From NCBI GenBank assembly GCA_963971425.1, contig OZ020519.1, positions 7,828,028 through 7,892,027 of the forward strand: DNA of 64,000 bases. The letters run 5' to 3'. Within the stretch, counting starts at the first letter, position 1. Every line of letters starts with the position of its first letter. The notes under the pieces were generated by a model that saw nothing but the letters and a program-made list of their open reading frames with translations, did no database searches and was not told where the DNA came from. Of this stretch, positions 1 through 13,137 are shown in pieces. This DNA comes from Bryoerythrophyllum caledonicum (taxonomy: Eukaryota > Streptophyta > Bryopsida > Pottiales > Pottiaceae). The translations under genes were made by a program, and so were the position numbers.

Positions 1-1487
1 TCAAACCTGCATAGTCAGCCATGGCCAAACCCCAATGGATTGCACCGAGAAACGAAATAATGGATGCTCCGTAAGCTGCCTGTGCATTAGCATGTCCAAC
101 GGCCAAAATATCCTGCAGCCAAAATCCATCTCCACATTAGTCTATCATTCAAAACAATCCAATCAACACATACATTGAAATGATAGGATAATAGCTTACG
201 GGTAATGGAAGCATTTGTGCCAGCGGAGGGGCTAATGCAACGAATGGAATGAGCCCTGCTATTCCCAGAATCAGTGCTGGGAAAGGAACGGCTCCAAAGT
301 CCAACAACATTTGCTTCACTATTCCCGACCCCTTCGTCTTCGGTTTCTCTTTCTCTTCCGGCTTGCCCTGCACAATATGATATATCCTACATTAAAGAGG
401 GTACATGTCAGTCCTAAGAGTATGAGATCCAAAGGTGTACAATATTCTCAGGAATGGCCAGTAAAACAGAGTTAACAACCCTGTGCTAAGTCAATCCTGA
501 AAATTGCACGAGATCAATTTCATTCCAAAGTTTGCAGCTCATTGAAGTTATTTGTAAAGTCACCCAGAGTTTGAATAAGATACCCCCTCTGTTTTCATGA
601 AATCACCTGTAAATAGTTCTCGATTCAGCTCAAAGAAATAAAAAAAGATGGCCAACATTCATCAGGACTAAATGATGGCTAAATCTACGTCGACATGAGT
701 TTTAGGACCACCAAGCTCTAAATAACTACTTGGAGTGAAGAAAGACTTGTAAAAAGAGGGGATATCTAATTGAAACTCCAGGTGACTTGACAAACAACTA
801 CAGTATTCACGACAGTAGTAGGCCATACCATGCCAGTCGAAGGGGGTGAAGTTTGCCCCGATGACGGTGATGTATTTGCCGATGATGGTTTGGTTTCCGA
901 AGAAGCTTTGGAATCTAACGGTGCTCGTGTTGGCGTCGGTGACGAAGTCTGTGTTGGCGTCTGAGTTGCAAGGCCCCGAAGAAAGACCTAAAGAAGCAAA
1001 GAAAAAATCCCGTTACATACTCTAACACATAGTATCATACAATCCAAGTGAGTCGGGCTCATATGACTCTTTATCCCGCCTGCTCAAATGTCCAGATTTT
1101 ACATTAAAAACATTGAATATCTAATACACACCTTGCATAATTCTGATACCTCAACCCAAACCCTAACCCTAATTCTCGTGCATCCCAATTGCAATTAGGT
1201 CTAGGAGATACATAATTTGGCGTCCGTGGCTTGATTGCCGCTGCCGCAATTCCACCCACAGAGGTTGCTCGCGAAGCATGCCCATCGATCACACCTTGCA
1301 AGGCAAACGACGGGGAAGCAATTGTCCCAAATTCACGCTCTTTCCTGAGAATCACCCCAATCGACGACAACGACGAAGCCAAATTTGGGGAGAAAGAAGA
1401 GAATGCGCACTTGGAGAGGTGGGGAGTGTGGGAGATCCGGTGCAGGGAGCTCACAAGTGCTCGCCCTGCTGCAACTCCGGCCCTCAT
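1..1487 (-). CDS. DUF3429 (TMEM69-like) membrane protein, 3' end beyond window
   Basis: Partial gene whose 3' end lies left of the window. I see exons at about 1487-1120 (N-terminal leader beginning MRAGVAAGR, rich in Arg/Ser/Ala and lacking acidic residues at the start, so probably a mitochondrial or plastid presequence), about 988-830 (Ser/Thr/Pro-rich linker), 368-201 (KPEEKEKPKTKGSG then a hydrophobic helix around PFPALILGIAGLIPF) and about 112-1 (AQAAYGASIISFLGAIHWGLAM). The last motif, with small residues followed by FLGxIHWG, is the signature of the DUF3429 family, small multi-helix membrane proteins of unknown role found in organelles and bacteria. The 368-201 exon ends in a GTAAGC donor. 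The join between the first two exons is uncertain because the obvious donor gives the wrong phase; a donor a few bases further on restores it. The function is not known for the family. Confidence 0.72.
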
Positions 1488-1559
1488 TGTTGCCAAAAAC
1501 TGCTGCTCCCCTAAAACAAACCCTCCACAGAGACTGGAGTTCAATACCTCATGAATCCT

Positions 1560-2492
1560 CGGAGATAGGGGGCGATGTTTGTGGTGAAGGATACCTCTTC
1601 TGCATGGTGACTGGATTATCGTGTTGGATTATTCAGGAGATTGTGTCCATTGAGGCTTTGACACACCTTCTAGGTGTAGCAGACTGGCTCTGCCATGTGG
1701 GCACGGTTCCGAGTTCTCCTGGATCCTGAAAACTGGGAACTTCGGCCACCGGTGTTGCTGAAACTGCCACCTTGGACTACCATGATATGCACCTAAATAG
1801 AATCTTTCAGTTTGTTAGCAAACTCTGGAATGAAAATGCGTAAACAAGGCATTTCCACCATTCAACATACTTGTCCTCTGTTTTCTGTTTGTTCTCTAAA
1901 TTCATCCTAGAATTACCGAAGAGTTTACCTGGTTTTACGATGGGGGCAGAAGCACGTTACACGTGCTCCTACACTGTATACTTAAGTTGCTGCAGCTGGT
2001 GCCCAGCTGTCAACGTGGGCTAGCAGAGCATGCGTGCGCTGGAAAGATGAGGGAGGCAGCGAATTAGCCACAATAGTACCAGGTTTTCTGTTGCCAGAAG
2101 ATGCACATCGATGCACGTTTTCGCCGTGGTATCGTACAAACCTTCATCTTTGTGTAGATCCTCCGGGGGCGATAAGAACTGCTCTCCCTGTAGTCCCAGA
2201 TTCCTCAACCACGACGCCAGTCTCAGAAACTTTCTAGGGTAGGCTAGGATCTTTGAAGAACCGATTTTGAGATTTGAGGCGCTTGTGGGGACGGTTGGCC
2301 AGCCGTCACATCTTGAAGGTGAAGCTGTGAAGCGTTTTAGCGAGTCGCAATATTTAATTCTGGTAGCTTGACCGTGTCTTCAAAGGGCCTGTTGACTTTA
2401 GTTTCCACCCTCGCCTCTGAAAGGACACGGACTCCAAGAGCCAACGTCGGAGAGCGTCGGCAAGTTTTTGAAGCTGCAGAGTATACTCTCAG
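1560..2492. other. Intergenic region and 5' leader of the PLC gene
   Basis: No convincing coding exon was seen. Short open frames at 2034-2237 lack family features. The right part is probably promoter and first untranslated exon of the downstream PI-PLC X gene, because a good splice donor (CTCAG|GTGAGT) stands at 2492/2493. Confidence 0.4.
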
Positions 2493-2816
2493 GTGAGTGC
2501 CTTACTAAATTTTGAGAACAGTCGGTACTATTTCTTAGCATTACATCGGTGACTTAAGATGCACTGAACGATTCAGCTGCAGTAATACGAGGCTGCTCTT
2601 TTTTGCTGAAGTGTAGAAACTAAACAGAGGCTAGTTGCTCTTTAGAAACTTTTGTCAAGCTATAGAAACGCCATCGAGGCCCGCTGCTCTTTAGAAACGT
2701 GGTTGAACGCTGTAACCTCAACCGAGGTCGGCTGCGTTGTTTATATTGTGGAAACCTGCTTTTTCAAACGTCGAGTGAAATCTTAATCACTGTGGTCTTC
2801 TGTCAAACAATTCCAG
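2493..2816 (+). other. Intron in the 5' leader of the PLC gene
   Basis: A GTGAGT donor at 2493 pairs with a pyrimidine-rich TTCCAG acceptor ending at 2816, ten bases before the start codon at 2827. Leader introns of about 300 bp are common in plants. This is an inference from splice sites only. Confidence 0.6.
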
Positions 2817-2826
2817 GTACATCATC

Positions 2827-3795
2827 ATGGGCGCCCAAATCTCGAGAGAGAAGCAAGTGAAGAGCGAGAAGGCGCAGCTGAAGCAGAAAGTAGCCGTCCC
2901 CACGGAGGTAAACTTCCCGGGCAGCGACTTCCATCACCCGAACCCGAAGGAATGGATGGGGACGCTCCCGCTCCAGAATCTCAAGGTGCGCGACGTGGTG
3001 TGGCCAGGCACTCACGACTCCGCCACGAACAAGATCGGCGTGGTGGGAATCTCGCGCCCCTTCGCGCAGTGCCAGAAGCTCTCTGTGTACGACCAGCTCT
3101 GCATCGGCGTGCGGTGCCTGGACATCCGCGTGCAGGAGGGTCGCAAGGTGTGCCACGGCCCGCTCAAGAGCTACCTGGTGGACGTGGTGGTGAACGACCT
3201 GAAGAAGTTCCTGTCCGAAACGAAGAGCGAGTTCGTGATCCTGGAGATTCGCACCGAGTTTGGGTACAAGGACTCACCTGGTTTCGACAAGTGGCTGATT
3301 GAGCAGCTGGGGCAGTGGCTCATCCCGCAAGACGCTTCCCTCTTTGGCAGCCCCTTGAGCGCGCTCCTCCCCAAGCGCGTCTTCTGCATCTGGCGCCCCC
3401 GCCAGGACCCGGCTCCCTCCCCTGGCTCCCCGCTCTGGAGCTCCGCCTTCCTCAAGGACAACTGGATCGACACCGACCTCCCCCTCACCAAATTCTCCGG
3501 GAACATCACTAACCTGCAGAAGCAGCCTCCGAACGATCAGAGGACGTACTTCTACCGGGTGGAGAACACGGCTACTCCACAGGTCACCAGCGCGGTGCTG
3601 TGTGTTCACCCTGTCACGACGCGCATCCGTGGGTACGCGAGGCTGTTCCTTGCGGAGGTCTTCAAGCAGAACCTTGACAACCGGTTGCAGATCTTCTCCG
3701 AGGACTTCGTAGAGCCGGACTTCGTTGACGCTTGCATTGGCGTCACCATAGCGAGGAATAAGTTAGAGATGATCCAACCGGCAGCTGCTGCTTGA
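2827..3795 (+). CDS. PI-PLC X-domain-containing protein (PLCXD type)
   Basis: Single-exon gene for 322 residues. The PI-PLC X barrel half starts near residue 50. Catalytic histidine 63 lies in PGTHDSATN and the second catalytic histidine 110 in KVCHGPL; CLDIRV just before it is also typical. The length and the absence of Y, EF-hand and C2 domains match the short PLCXD group rather than plant PI-specific PLCs, so substrate and calcium dependence cannot be assumed. The protein begins MGAQIS, with Gly2 and Ser6 fitting the N-myristoylation pattern, followed by a Lys-rich stretch (residues 8-21), so a peripheral membrane location is likely. The start is supported by this motif, by the acceptor just upstream and by the strongly GC-rich third codon positions. 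No signal peptide is visible. Confidence 0.88.
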   Translation: MGAQISREKQVKSEKAQLKQKVAVPTEVNFPGSDFHHPNPKEWMGTLPLQNLKVRDVVWPGTHDSATNKIGVVGISRPFAQCQKLSVYDQLCIGVRCLDIRVQEGRKVCHGPLKSYLVDVVVNDLKKFLSETKSEFVILEIRTEFGYKDSPGFDKWLIEQLGQWLIPQDASLFGSPLSALLPKRVFCIWRPRQDPAPSPGSPLWSSAFLKDNWIDTDLPLTKFSGNITNLQKQPPNDQRTYFYRVENTATPQVTSAVLCVHPVTTRIRGYARLFLAEVFKQNLDNRLQIFSEDFVEPDFVDACIGVTIARNKLEMIQPAAAA

Positions 3796-4391
3796 TTCAT
3801 CATGTACCTCATGGTCAAGGATTCACTTGTAGATAGATCACCTGTAGAGCACTTTGGCCTGTTGAAGGTCGCATTCCCTGTTCCTGTATCATTACGGGTA
3901 GAATAAGATCGACCTTGTACTCAAGTCTTGCATCGATATTATTCTTCATGTGCTGCAGGTCCTTTGTTGTGATGAACGTTCCCATTCCGAATGCCACGTT
4001 AAGTAGTAATCCACCTACTTAAGTGATCTGTTAAAATTTCAGTAATATTCTTAAGAACTACGTCGCCTTGCACATACTGTGACCTGAAGTCTTCTGAGCT
4101 CCCCAATTCTGTGTACAGGAAGGATTGATGTCGAACCATATGTTCGACATGCCTGTTTTCCGTGACACGTTTCGATCAACTCGTATTCTGTGCCGAGAAG
4201 GTAAACATATCTTCTGTATCTAACTTCTGAGTGTAAACATCTGTATAGAACTGACAGCCCGCACTGAGAAGGCAACCAAAGCTCTTGGTGTCAGCTGAGA
4301 CCATTCGGTTCATGACCACCCTTTTCTGAGACCTGAGTTCCTACCAATGTGAATCCTCTACATATTGCACATTATCTCGCATCGTGTGCAA
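3796..4391. other. Convergent intergenic region between PLC and CLC genes
   Basis: This holds the 3' untranslated regions of the convergent PLC (+) and CLC (-) genes. I see no coding exon or repeat in it. Confidence 0.5.
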
Positions 4392-7300
4392 TCACGGCAA
4401 CGAAAACAGCACATCTCGTGGCGATCTGTCCTTGAAGCTCGATCGGAGATTGAAGGACCTCACTTCGAAAGACTGGCTATTTTCATCTCCCGGGCTTCTA
4501 GGCGTGTCAGGGTCGATTTCCGACTCCTTGTGCGCCTTGGCGATGTCTTTCCTCGTAATCATACCTATTACCCTGCACGAAACATTCAGATCACAACCAA
4601 TTAAGCAAAAGTTGAAATTGTTTGAGTTTACTTCTTAGCTTGATAACTCCAACTGATCTATCTCATGGCGATGGCTTTCCTGCAAACAGAAACTGACCTG
4701 TTGCTTGCATCAGTCACACAGAGATGTCTCAAACCCAGAGTCCGGAAAATAATGTACACTCGACGCGCTGAGGTTTCTGCCCGAACCTGCAACAGCAGAG
4801 AAAACATCGCGAGTTCTGAATATATTTCTACACAGACCTACACAAAACCATTGCACAGAATAGTAAGTGATCACATAAAAAAAGCGATCAATTTGCACCC
4901 ACCGTCAAGGGTGCGCGATTCATCCACGGCCGGAAATCTACGGCTAATTCTTTGCCAGCATGATTCGCAGCAATCTCTAAGTCCACGCTCCTGGAACCGC
5001 CACCTTCTTCAAGGTTGGTGTTGTCATCAACTGTCGGCATTGCGAATCTCTGCAAACAGAAAAGCGCTTAATTTTTCAAATTCTCACCTGAAGAGGCAGG
5101 AAATCTTCATCTGAGGGAAGATGAATTTCTTGTAAAATGCAAATAGCAAGTGGCATCAAGACCTCTAAGATTTCGTCGATTTCCAAGTCAGCAACTGCCT
5201 CAGGCCTTGAGCTCAAGTAGCGCCGGTGGGGATAATGAGCATGGTGGTACACGCGCATGAGCGTGTCCAAAAATCGCTGCTCACGCGTCAAGCGCGGCAG
5301 CCGCAATCCGGCACCATGACGCATAGGCCGGTCCAATGTTGCTGCATCCGCCTCAAAAATTGCGCGGTGCTCCAGCAGCAACAAAATCTGGTGCCTTAGT
5401 ATAACGCCAACCAGCTGACCATCGGGGTTATTAGCATCAGCATCGCCGTGTGTGTGCCGAATGATGGGAAAACCATTGTGACATGTCTCACGGAGAACAC
5501 TGACGACCTCTGTAACGGAGGTTATCTGTGGAAAAAGGGGCAGCAAGTCAGCAACAAGAATAGTTGTGGCAAAGCTAACTAATCAGAAATTCAGAATGCG
5601 GTTCGTTCTCAACGACAAACACTTGGACATCAACTACGCAGGAAAATGGTTTTTCAAAAACTGCAATCTTTTAGTCACAAATGATGATTACCTCCTTAAA
5701 ACATATCACATCTGACGCCATGATGTCTCTAGCCGAGATCAAGTGAAGTTTCTGTGAAGGCTCGCTTTGCAGAAAGTGGACTTCTCCTGCCACACGTAAA
5801 ATCAATCAACCAATAGAAGTAAGACGTTTACCAGAAGTAAGCCAAAGAAAGCAGAAGTCTGCGAATGCCAACTACGAGGCTTAAGCTCTAGATAGCATCT
5901 TCCCGGAACGAGAATGTCGTAAAGGACGTCATACCTATACGCTCCAAGTCAGACTCATAGGCTCCTGCCGAATGGATGTAATGAGCCACCCAATTGGAGA
6001 GAACAATAGCGAGTATGACTGGCAGTAAGAACTCGATTCCACCTGTTCCCTCCACCATTATAACCACCTGCACATCCATAGGTCAACTAATAGGCTCAGC
6101 ACACAAAAATAGTAGAAATCGAGGGAGACATTACAAAGAGAGCTCCAAGACTAATCCCCTGTAAAAAAACATGTATCAATCAATCGGCTACTGTCAATGA
6201 TTCTCCTCCTAAAAAGTTAAAAAGTTCAGGCGATCACTGGATGACCACCAAGTGTTTTGATGTGTAATCGATGTAAACAACTTCTTAGTACTTTCATTTA
6301 TTCATAATGAAGAGCACTGCCACTTATAGATTAGGGAATTATAAAAGTCTGCATTATACCAAGGATATGGTACTTCGGAAAACTCCACCAAGCATAGCAG
6401 TCGCCCCCAGAAGCGCGTGCATACCCGGTTGCACCGACCACCTGTAAAAACATTCAAGGATAGCAAAGACTTCATTAATTAAGCGTCGTTAGACTGAAAC
6501 TTCAAGACTCGGTTACCTAATAATGTATTAATCATTGAAAGGATAAAATTTGAAACATTAAAATTAGAACTCATTTATAAGCTTGCATTATGTCTATTGA
6601 GGCGTCAACGCTAGTTTTCACACAGGTATCAATGTTATTTTTCTTAAAATAACAAGGGAAAGTAATGGCCTTCCTCACCTTGGAAAAAAAACTTGAAAAA
6701 TGCGCCCCAGAGAAGCTCCAAAAGACGCACCAACCTGGTAACAGCTAACTGTGAGGCAGATAAAAGAAAGTAACTATCCATTACAACTTAGAAAATGACT
6801 GTCACAAAAAATCCTCACAAAATAGGAGATTCATATGTGCCCTCTAAGACAAGATTCCAAGAGTCAACTCAATTATGTAGAGAATGATATATAGTGTGTA
6901 CCTGAAGTCATACGAACCAGTGAAAGAAAGTGAACAGAAACAAATCATTAAAAAAAGAAATCCGATCAAGGACATCGTACTTACCATGATGGCAGGCATA
7001 AAAATGCCGCCTGGAGTTGCAACGCCATAGGCTAGAATAAACAGCAAAAGAAAAGAACTCGAGTGAATGCTTAAACTACTAATAGTGAACGGAGAACTGT
7101 CACCACCTCCTAATGCAAGTAGCTGCTGAATCGTCTGAAATTAATCAACGAGTTAAATGTCAAGAGTCCAGTTTCAAGGTTGAGAGAAGCCAATTGCAAT
7201 CAATACGCGCATTACAAACGTACATCACAAAATGACATAGAAGTTTTCTTTCATGCGCAAGAGTAGAAGCGGAATGTATAATGAACCTGACGTGGGACGG

Positions 7301-10300
7301 CAAAGTATAGAGACGCAAGGTCATTATAATAGGAGACTCCTGTATCCTGATCTGGAAGCGGACATGTGTATCTATACCAATATTCATCGCCTTCTTGCCT
7401 GCAGAAGATATCATGTTTCAAAATATTAGCTCACGTGTATAAGGAAGGAGCGCTGTAGAAGCGACAACTTCGACAAGAAAAACTATCTGGCATAAGAATT
7501 CTGACTTGCTTTCTGTGACAAACAAGTACAGAAAGTACACATGGCATGATTGCGGCAACTGAATCTTTCCACATGATTTGAGTGCAAACAGTGCACAACA
7601 AACAACATACCCATTTCGGATCGGTAGACAATGTCCAAAGTAATGGGGCAGCACAAAAATGGAGGTGACAGAAATAAATGTTACAAGACACGCCTCGAGC
7701 ACCCTGCATCCCCCCTCAAACCGTGACAGGATGATATTAAACACCTGTAAACACAACTTACAATGTGTGCACTTAGGATTTTGCAGAAGATAAGAACATA
7801 GTCAATAACTGTGGGAAATGAAATGGACCTCATGGCCCTGTGCTTTGATGACGGTCGAAATTGAGCAAGCCAGTCATGGATTATGTTGAGACAGGCACCA
7901 ATTATGCCAGCAAAGACACTTGTGACCACAAATAGTGGCAAGTCTATGATATCAAATTCGGGCTGGAACAATACATGTCAGACGAAGTATTCCGGAAACA
8001 ATTAGGATACAGATTAGCTTCTAATATCATAGAACTACCTTATTCTCAGTCTAGTTAAGGATTTATAATGTCATTGAGCACTTGCGCATTGAGCATAAGG
8101 GAATTTTCTAGAGCAAAAGGTACTGAAAATTAGTATGGAATTTTTCACTACGGACACCGTAAAGATTTATTGTATATCTTTAAATAATTTCGAGAAAAAA
8201 ATTACACCAGAGGTTATCAAGAAATTGATAGATACAGAGCAGCTTTAAAAGCAGGAAAATTTGAAATAAACCAAAAAAAAAGGTAAAAGCTGGCACCAAG
8301 AAACATGCATGTTATGGATCCTAATCAGAGCGATCATAATTCAAGTGAAATGATAACTGAAGTTAATTTGATTACCTTAAGACCTTGAAATGAGATGGTG
8401 CCTGGTAAGGAAAATGAAAATTTCCTGTCACATTTTAGACGAACCTATCAATAAATTCAACTACACAAAAGCAATTATGCGACATGTGACATTTATGCAG
8501 ACAGCTAGAGCTTGTAAGACTCGAGTTACTATCAATAAGCTCCAAAAACCAAGAATGCAGAGCATACCGTTGATTAAGCCATGACAAAGTTATGGTGGCG
8601 CATGTCGTGCATATGAGTGACCGCCACATGACCTACTCACATAACGATCACCAATTACAAGTTACGGCACTAGTAAGACATAGCACACTGATAAAATATA
8701 AATTCGAAGGAAATCAATATGCCATATCATCGTAGAGCCATTTGCCGTAAAACATCAAGTATTGAGTCAGGTCAAGAGTGGTTATACCTTTCTGGACCAG
8801 AAACTAGAGGCTTCCTCCATAGAAAATAGGACTCCACCAATCGGTGCACCAAAGGCTGCTGCCAAACTGTAAAAACGTGTTAGATTTAATCATGATAAAC
8901 CATAAGCAATCTTCCATGTTTGATTGCAAGGAACAACCGCGGCATGTTAGAAAGATGAAGAGGAAAGTCTGAACACACGGCCCTCTTTCTTACCCGGCTG
9001 CAGCTCCAGCTGAAATAAATTCTCGCCTGTCCTTATCGTTATAAAAATCCTGTATTGTACATGTAAGTAGAACGGTCACTTTTTCCTGGAATACTTCAAG
9101 TTTGATAAATGTCTGGCTTGATTTTCGATCAATACACACATAGTTAAGTGCTTCATAATCATTCATACATGGAGTGACGCTCACTTACGAATATCCAAGC
9201 TTTCGGTGTGAACCGCCTCATTTTTTCCCGCCAGGATCTCCACCGTGATTGTGGAGGGACGTTGTTGTGCGTCCTTGTTGGAGATCGACCGTGCATCCAA
9301 GTGAGTTCAGACGCAATGGCAGCCCCAACGTGAACCATAGGTCCTTCTTGACCAATCTGAGGACAACGTCAACATTCATGATAGAACTTCAACATACAAC
9401 CATCAGAGAATGCGAGACCTCAAAGTGTACAACATGAAGAACGAGTGACATGAAAAGACTCTTTAGGCAGGTAAAAAGATAGGCGCACCGGTAAGCCAGA
9501 TGAAATTGTGCAAATAGTACCCAATATCTGCAAATGAAATATCAAAGTTGCAACACCACTGTCAGTTTCCTGCAGAAAATGTTTGGAACACGCTCGGGAG
9601 TATGATAGAAGTAGATTGGCTCTATACAGTACGATCAAAGGGGAAGCTGCATATCAAGAAAGAAGAAGCAAACCTTTGTAAAGAGTGTCCTGTGCCGAAA
9701 GAAATCGGGTATGTCATTACCATTCAAATATGCCATGACTAGCGTAACCTGCACAAAAAAAGCTACGTGCAGCCATGTAAATACCATCACAAATATGAAA
9801 AGCCCACGTCAACAACCTTAGAGATTAATAAACAAGAGAAGTGTGTAGAAAGAGATAGACCCTTCAAATGGATACACTGACGGTTACACGGTTACTGAGT
9901 GGTAGGTATGCATACCCCTCCACCCGCGGCTGCTGGAGCCCAGAACATGACCAAGCAACTCGAAAGAAGCACCAGAGCTACCCCTATGGCTGTGTAGTTG
10001 AAAAAAACAAGCCATAATCCACGCTCAATCAATCTCTCGGTCCATTCTTTCTGCGGTTCATTCAATCAATCACTCAGAGCTAAGTCCATTCTAATTCCAT
10101 AATAAACATCCAAGCCATGAGTTGATTCCATAGCATTCCCGAATGTGGATGCCAAAGAATTCACAGACACAGAGTCCCCTCAGAAACTCAATTAACAGGA
10201 TTTTTCTGACCTCCATGATCTGAAGCGATACTCGGTCGAACTTGAACAAAACCATGTGTAATCGAGCAACTAGAAAGTCAAAAGGCATGATCCACAATTA

Positions 10301-11041
10301 CGAAGATCAGATGATTACCTTGGAAGTGATGATAACCTCTTGAAACGATTCGATGATAAAAGCAATCAGTCCTACATATCCAGAAAGGTCAGTTCAGCCC
10401 TACACCTTCGAGCAACCCTATAGCTTGCAATTGTCGTCCAAAGAGCACCCACTCGGTGTCAAAATATTAAAAATCTATTTAATTCAAGTGCATAGGCTAC
10501 GAAATCAACGGCCAAATGAACATGAGCTCAATTTCCTAATATTCCTCCTAATCTTCGAATACTTTAAATCAAAAGGAAACTTGAACGGAATATGTGAATG
10601 AGTTGATTTTACCAACAAGGAGTCCTATCACGATTGTAATTGTCCATTTCGCAAATGTAATCCCCGTATACCTGCACATCCCGACGATATCCACTTCGTC
10701 ACGAGAAGTGTACATACATTGCAACGTCCAACCATGATATTTACGATCAAGTCAAGCCTTACAGTTCAACCTTATATGAAAAGAGGATACTCCTTTGTGC
10801 ATTCTATCAACCGAATCAAGATGGATGTAGTGTATTTGTAAACGGTGTCGTACCCATAGAATTTACGACTGGTTTGTTGCTTCTTCTGTTTTTCGTATAC
10901 CACATTATGAATAGGATCGTAATCAAGGCTCTCAACTCCGAGATCGTCATCGCTTGGGGCATCAGTTTCCTGATTCTGGCTGCACTCGTAGCCTTGATCG
11001 AAGAGCAACGGAACTTCCGCACCAAAATCTGTGTCTTCCAT
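4392..11041 (-). CDS. CLC-family chloride channel/antiporter, endomembrane (CLC-6/7/d-like) type
   Basis: Gene of about 17-19 exons encoding roughly 780 residues. The first exon (from ATG at 11041) gives an acidic, Leu-Leu-containing N-terminus and [10 protein letters not shown], the segment found before helix A in CLC-6/7 and plant CLC-d. Later exons give [10 protein letters not shown] (about 10370), the anion-site region (10055-9916 and 9748 down), [16 protein letters not shown] (about 9350), [15 protein letters not shown] (about 9050), [18 protein letters not shown] (about 8860), [13 protein letters not shown] (about 7960), [15 protein letters not shown] (about 7030), [14 protein letters not shown] (about 6430) and [16 protein letters not shown] (about 6060). 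CBS1 follows (5529-5090), then a linker and CBS2 ([10 protein letters not shown] at about 4740, [11 protein letters not shown] at 4572). The gating glutamate (GQEGP) and proton glutamate (EEASSFW) are present. The usual GSGIP motif reads GGGVT and the usual GKEGP reads GQEGP. Likely an endosomal or vacuolar anion/proton exchanger. Confidence 0.87.
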
Positions 11042-13137
11042 GTTTACATGTGTGTCTGCAACTGTGCAATTATAATATCACAACAGTCAGTACAAAGTTC
11101 CAGCAAGTGTACACATGTAATCAAATGGCCTGGTACACTAGCGAGGATCTATGGGCAACACAACAACAATCAAAATTCATTGATTCTCTGGAAGGTTACA
11201 AAAACCCAAAGTATGAATGACAAATTTATGGAAACTGGATCAACCTTGCCAACAAACCAATGATCTCTACAATTATGTGCAGTTGTGTGCAGCTACCTCT
11301 GAGACGAAACAGGCGCGCACCAACAAGAAGGACTACAGGTACTCAGCAGCTACTATCACCATAGCCAAATTCACCAATTATATCAACAGGAACTTGAAAT
11401 CTCGCCGTTTCTGCAAGTCAAGTACTAATATCTTGATACTTAGACATACACGTGCGCTCTAATTAGCTGTGGGATACTAGCAGTTGTAAACGGAGCACAT
11501 GGTGAAGACAAAGACCTGTTGGATCACGTTGACTGTTCCCAGCGGAGGTGGCTTGATCTTGCTCCTGAAGATTCGTCCATGACACTCGCCGCGGTGGCTT
11601 CATCGTCGCAACGAACAATCACTCTCGCAGCCGCGAAATCTGGCAAAACCCCCAAAATACTCCAACCCACCCTTCTACATTTCCTCAGCTTGTGAGGTAC
11701 GTTAACCCCCGATAAATATGTAAGTCAAGTTACCTCCAACGAAGGCCCAGCTCCTGGTACGACATCAGGAAAACCAAGAGTATCTTAGCTCCACCAACAT
11801 CCAGACTGGAGATTCTCCGGTAAAAGAGTCAGAAGTTGAATGCCGGCGGGTCTGCGGAACATGGCGAGTACAGCACATTTACAGACAAACTTGAGGAACA
11901 CACTAATGCGGTACGGACAGTTATTTCCACATAATAAATTACACCAGAAAAGCCCTACACAATTGCCGTAGATTATGTTCTCCTTCTCCTTCGGATCTAC
12001 TCGGTAGCCCCTTCACTACCTCAGCAGTTTGCAAACCTTAAGCTTCTTCCTGCTGCTAAAAAATATGCGACCGACGAACTATTGTTCTGCCTCGCTATTG
12101 TAATCCGAAACTCCCTTGACGACAAATGTCGCTCTGAGATCTTTGCACCCGCCGTTTGCTGAGTCCTCATAACCCATTTCGGATTGCCAATCACTAGCAG
12201 CATCTGTCATCATTCTTAAATTTGTTAGATACACACTTCCCAACAAAGTATGAAGAGATTCCAGGATCAACTTTCGGTCGTCAATTCGAATTGAACCGAG
12301 GTTACTTAGTTGCATTAGAATTGTGACCAACGAAAAAGTTTTTTTTAATATCAGCAAAGGTGAGTTTACCATTTTATATTTTTACAGTGTGGTATCCATT
12401 CCTCATTGCAAATGATGCCGATAGTATGACATGCTGAATATGCAATGTGGCATTGTTGTTGACCAGTACCTTATTTCTGTGCGAGACTCAGCATAATCTC
12501 CTGCTTTTTCGTAATCATAAAAGAATCTTAGGCTCCGGGCACTCCTCCGTCCTGGAATGTCTCTGAAAAACATGGCACACAATATACAGTTATACACATT
12601 ATTCCATGTCAAAAGTTCCGGATAACTCTCCAGGGTTGCAGATAAACGCAGGAACCCTAAAGCGAATATCGCTTCAGATATTGGCCTGGTTTATACCAAC
12701 GGAGACCAAGACTTGAATTCCAAACGTGGAAAACAACAAGGGTCTACTAAGATCCATTGTCCTCGAGGCTCATGCGTGCAACTGCATGCATCGTTAGTAT
12801 AAGAGGAACAAGCTGAAACTTAGTTCCTATGATGAGAATCACATTTACACTGGTATTACAGGCCACTAATTGTGTCAAGAGTACAATTGCCGCATTTTCA
12901 TACCATCGCCCTGAGCCAGCATACTCAGGAATGAGGATCTTAGAGATTCCCAATGACAAAGTCTAACAAAATGCGTGCCGAGGGAATCTCCCATGCTTGT
13001 TCCTTCACGGAAATCCAAGCACCTAAAACATAGCCATGTAATCTATAAGCTGATATCCTCCATACAACACTCTCGATATGCGGGTTGCAATTAGGCAGAA
13101 AGGAAGAAAAGGTACACTTGAATGAATAGGCACCGCA
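11042..13137. other. Region between CLC and RABA genes, no confident gene
   Basis: About 11500-11650 on the minus strand could be a leader exon of the CLC gene (CAACAG|GTCTTT donor). Short minus-strand open stretches with plausible splice sites occur near 12740-12980, 12460-12560 and 12079-12372, but I recognise no protein family in any of them and do not call a gene. Confidence 0.4.

Noticed and set aside
1150..1175. Telomere-like CCCTAACCCTAA
   Set aside because: It is only two units long and lies inside the coding leader of the DUF3429 gene; not an interstitial telomere.
6144..6161. Possible micro-exon in the CLC gene (GISLGALF)
   Set aside because: Skipping it gives [14 protein letters not shown], the expected CLC sequence, with good splice sites; including it would insert residues into a conserved helix.
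12079..12980. Several minus-strand open stretches with possible splice sites
   Set aside because: No family resemblance, and joins could not be fixed by phase; too weak to call a gene.
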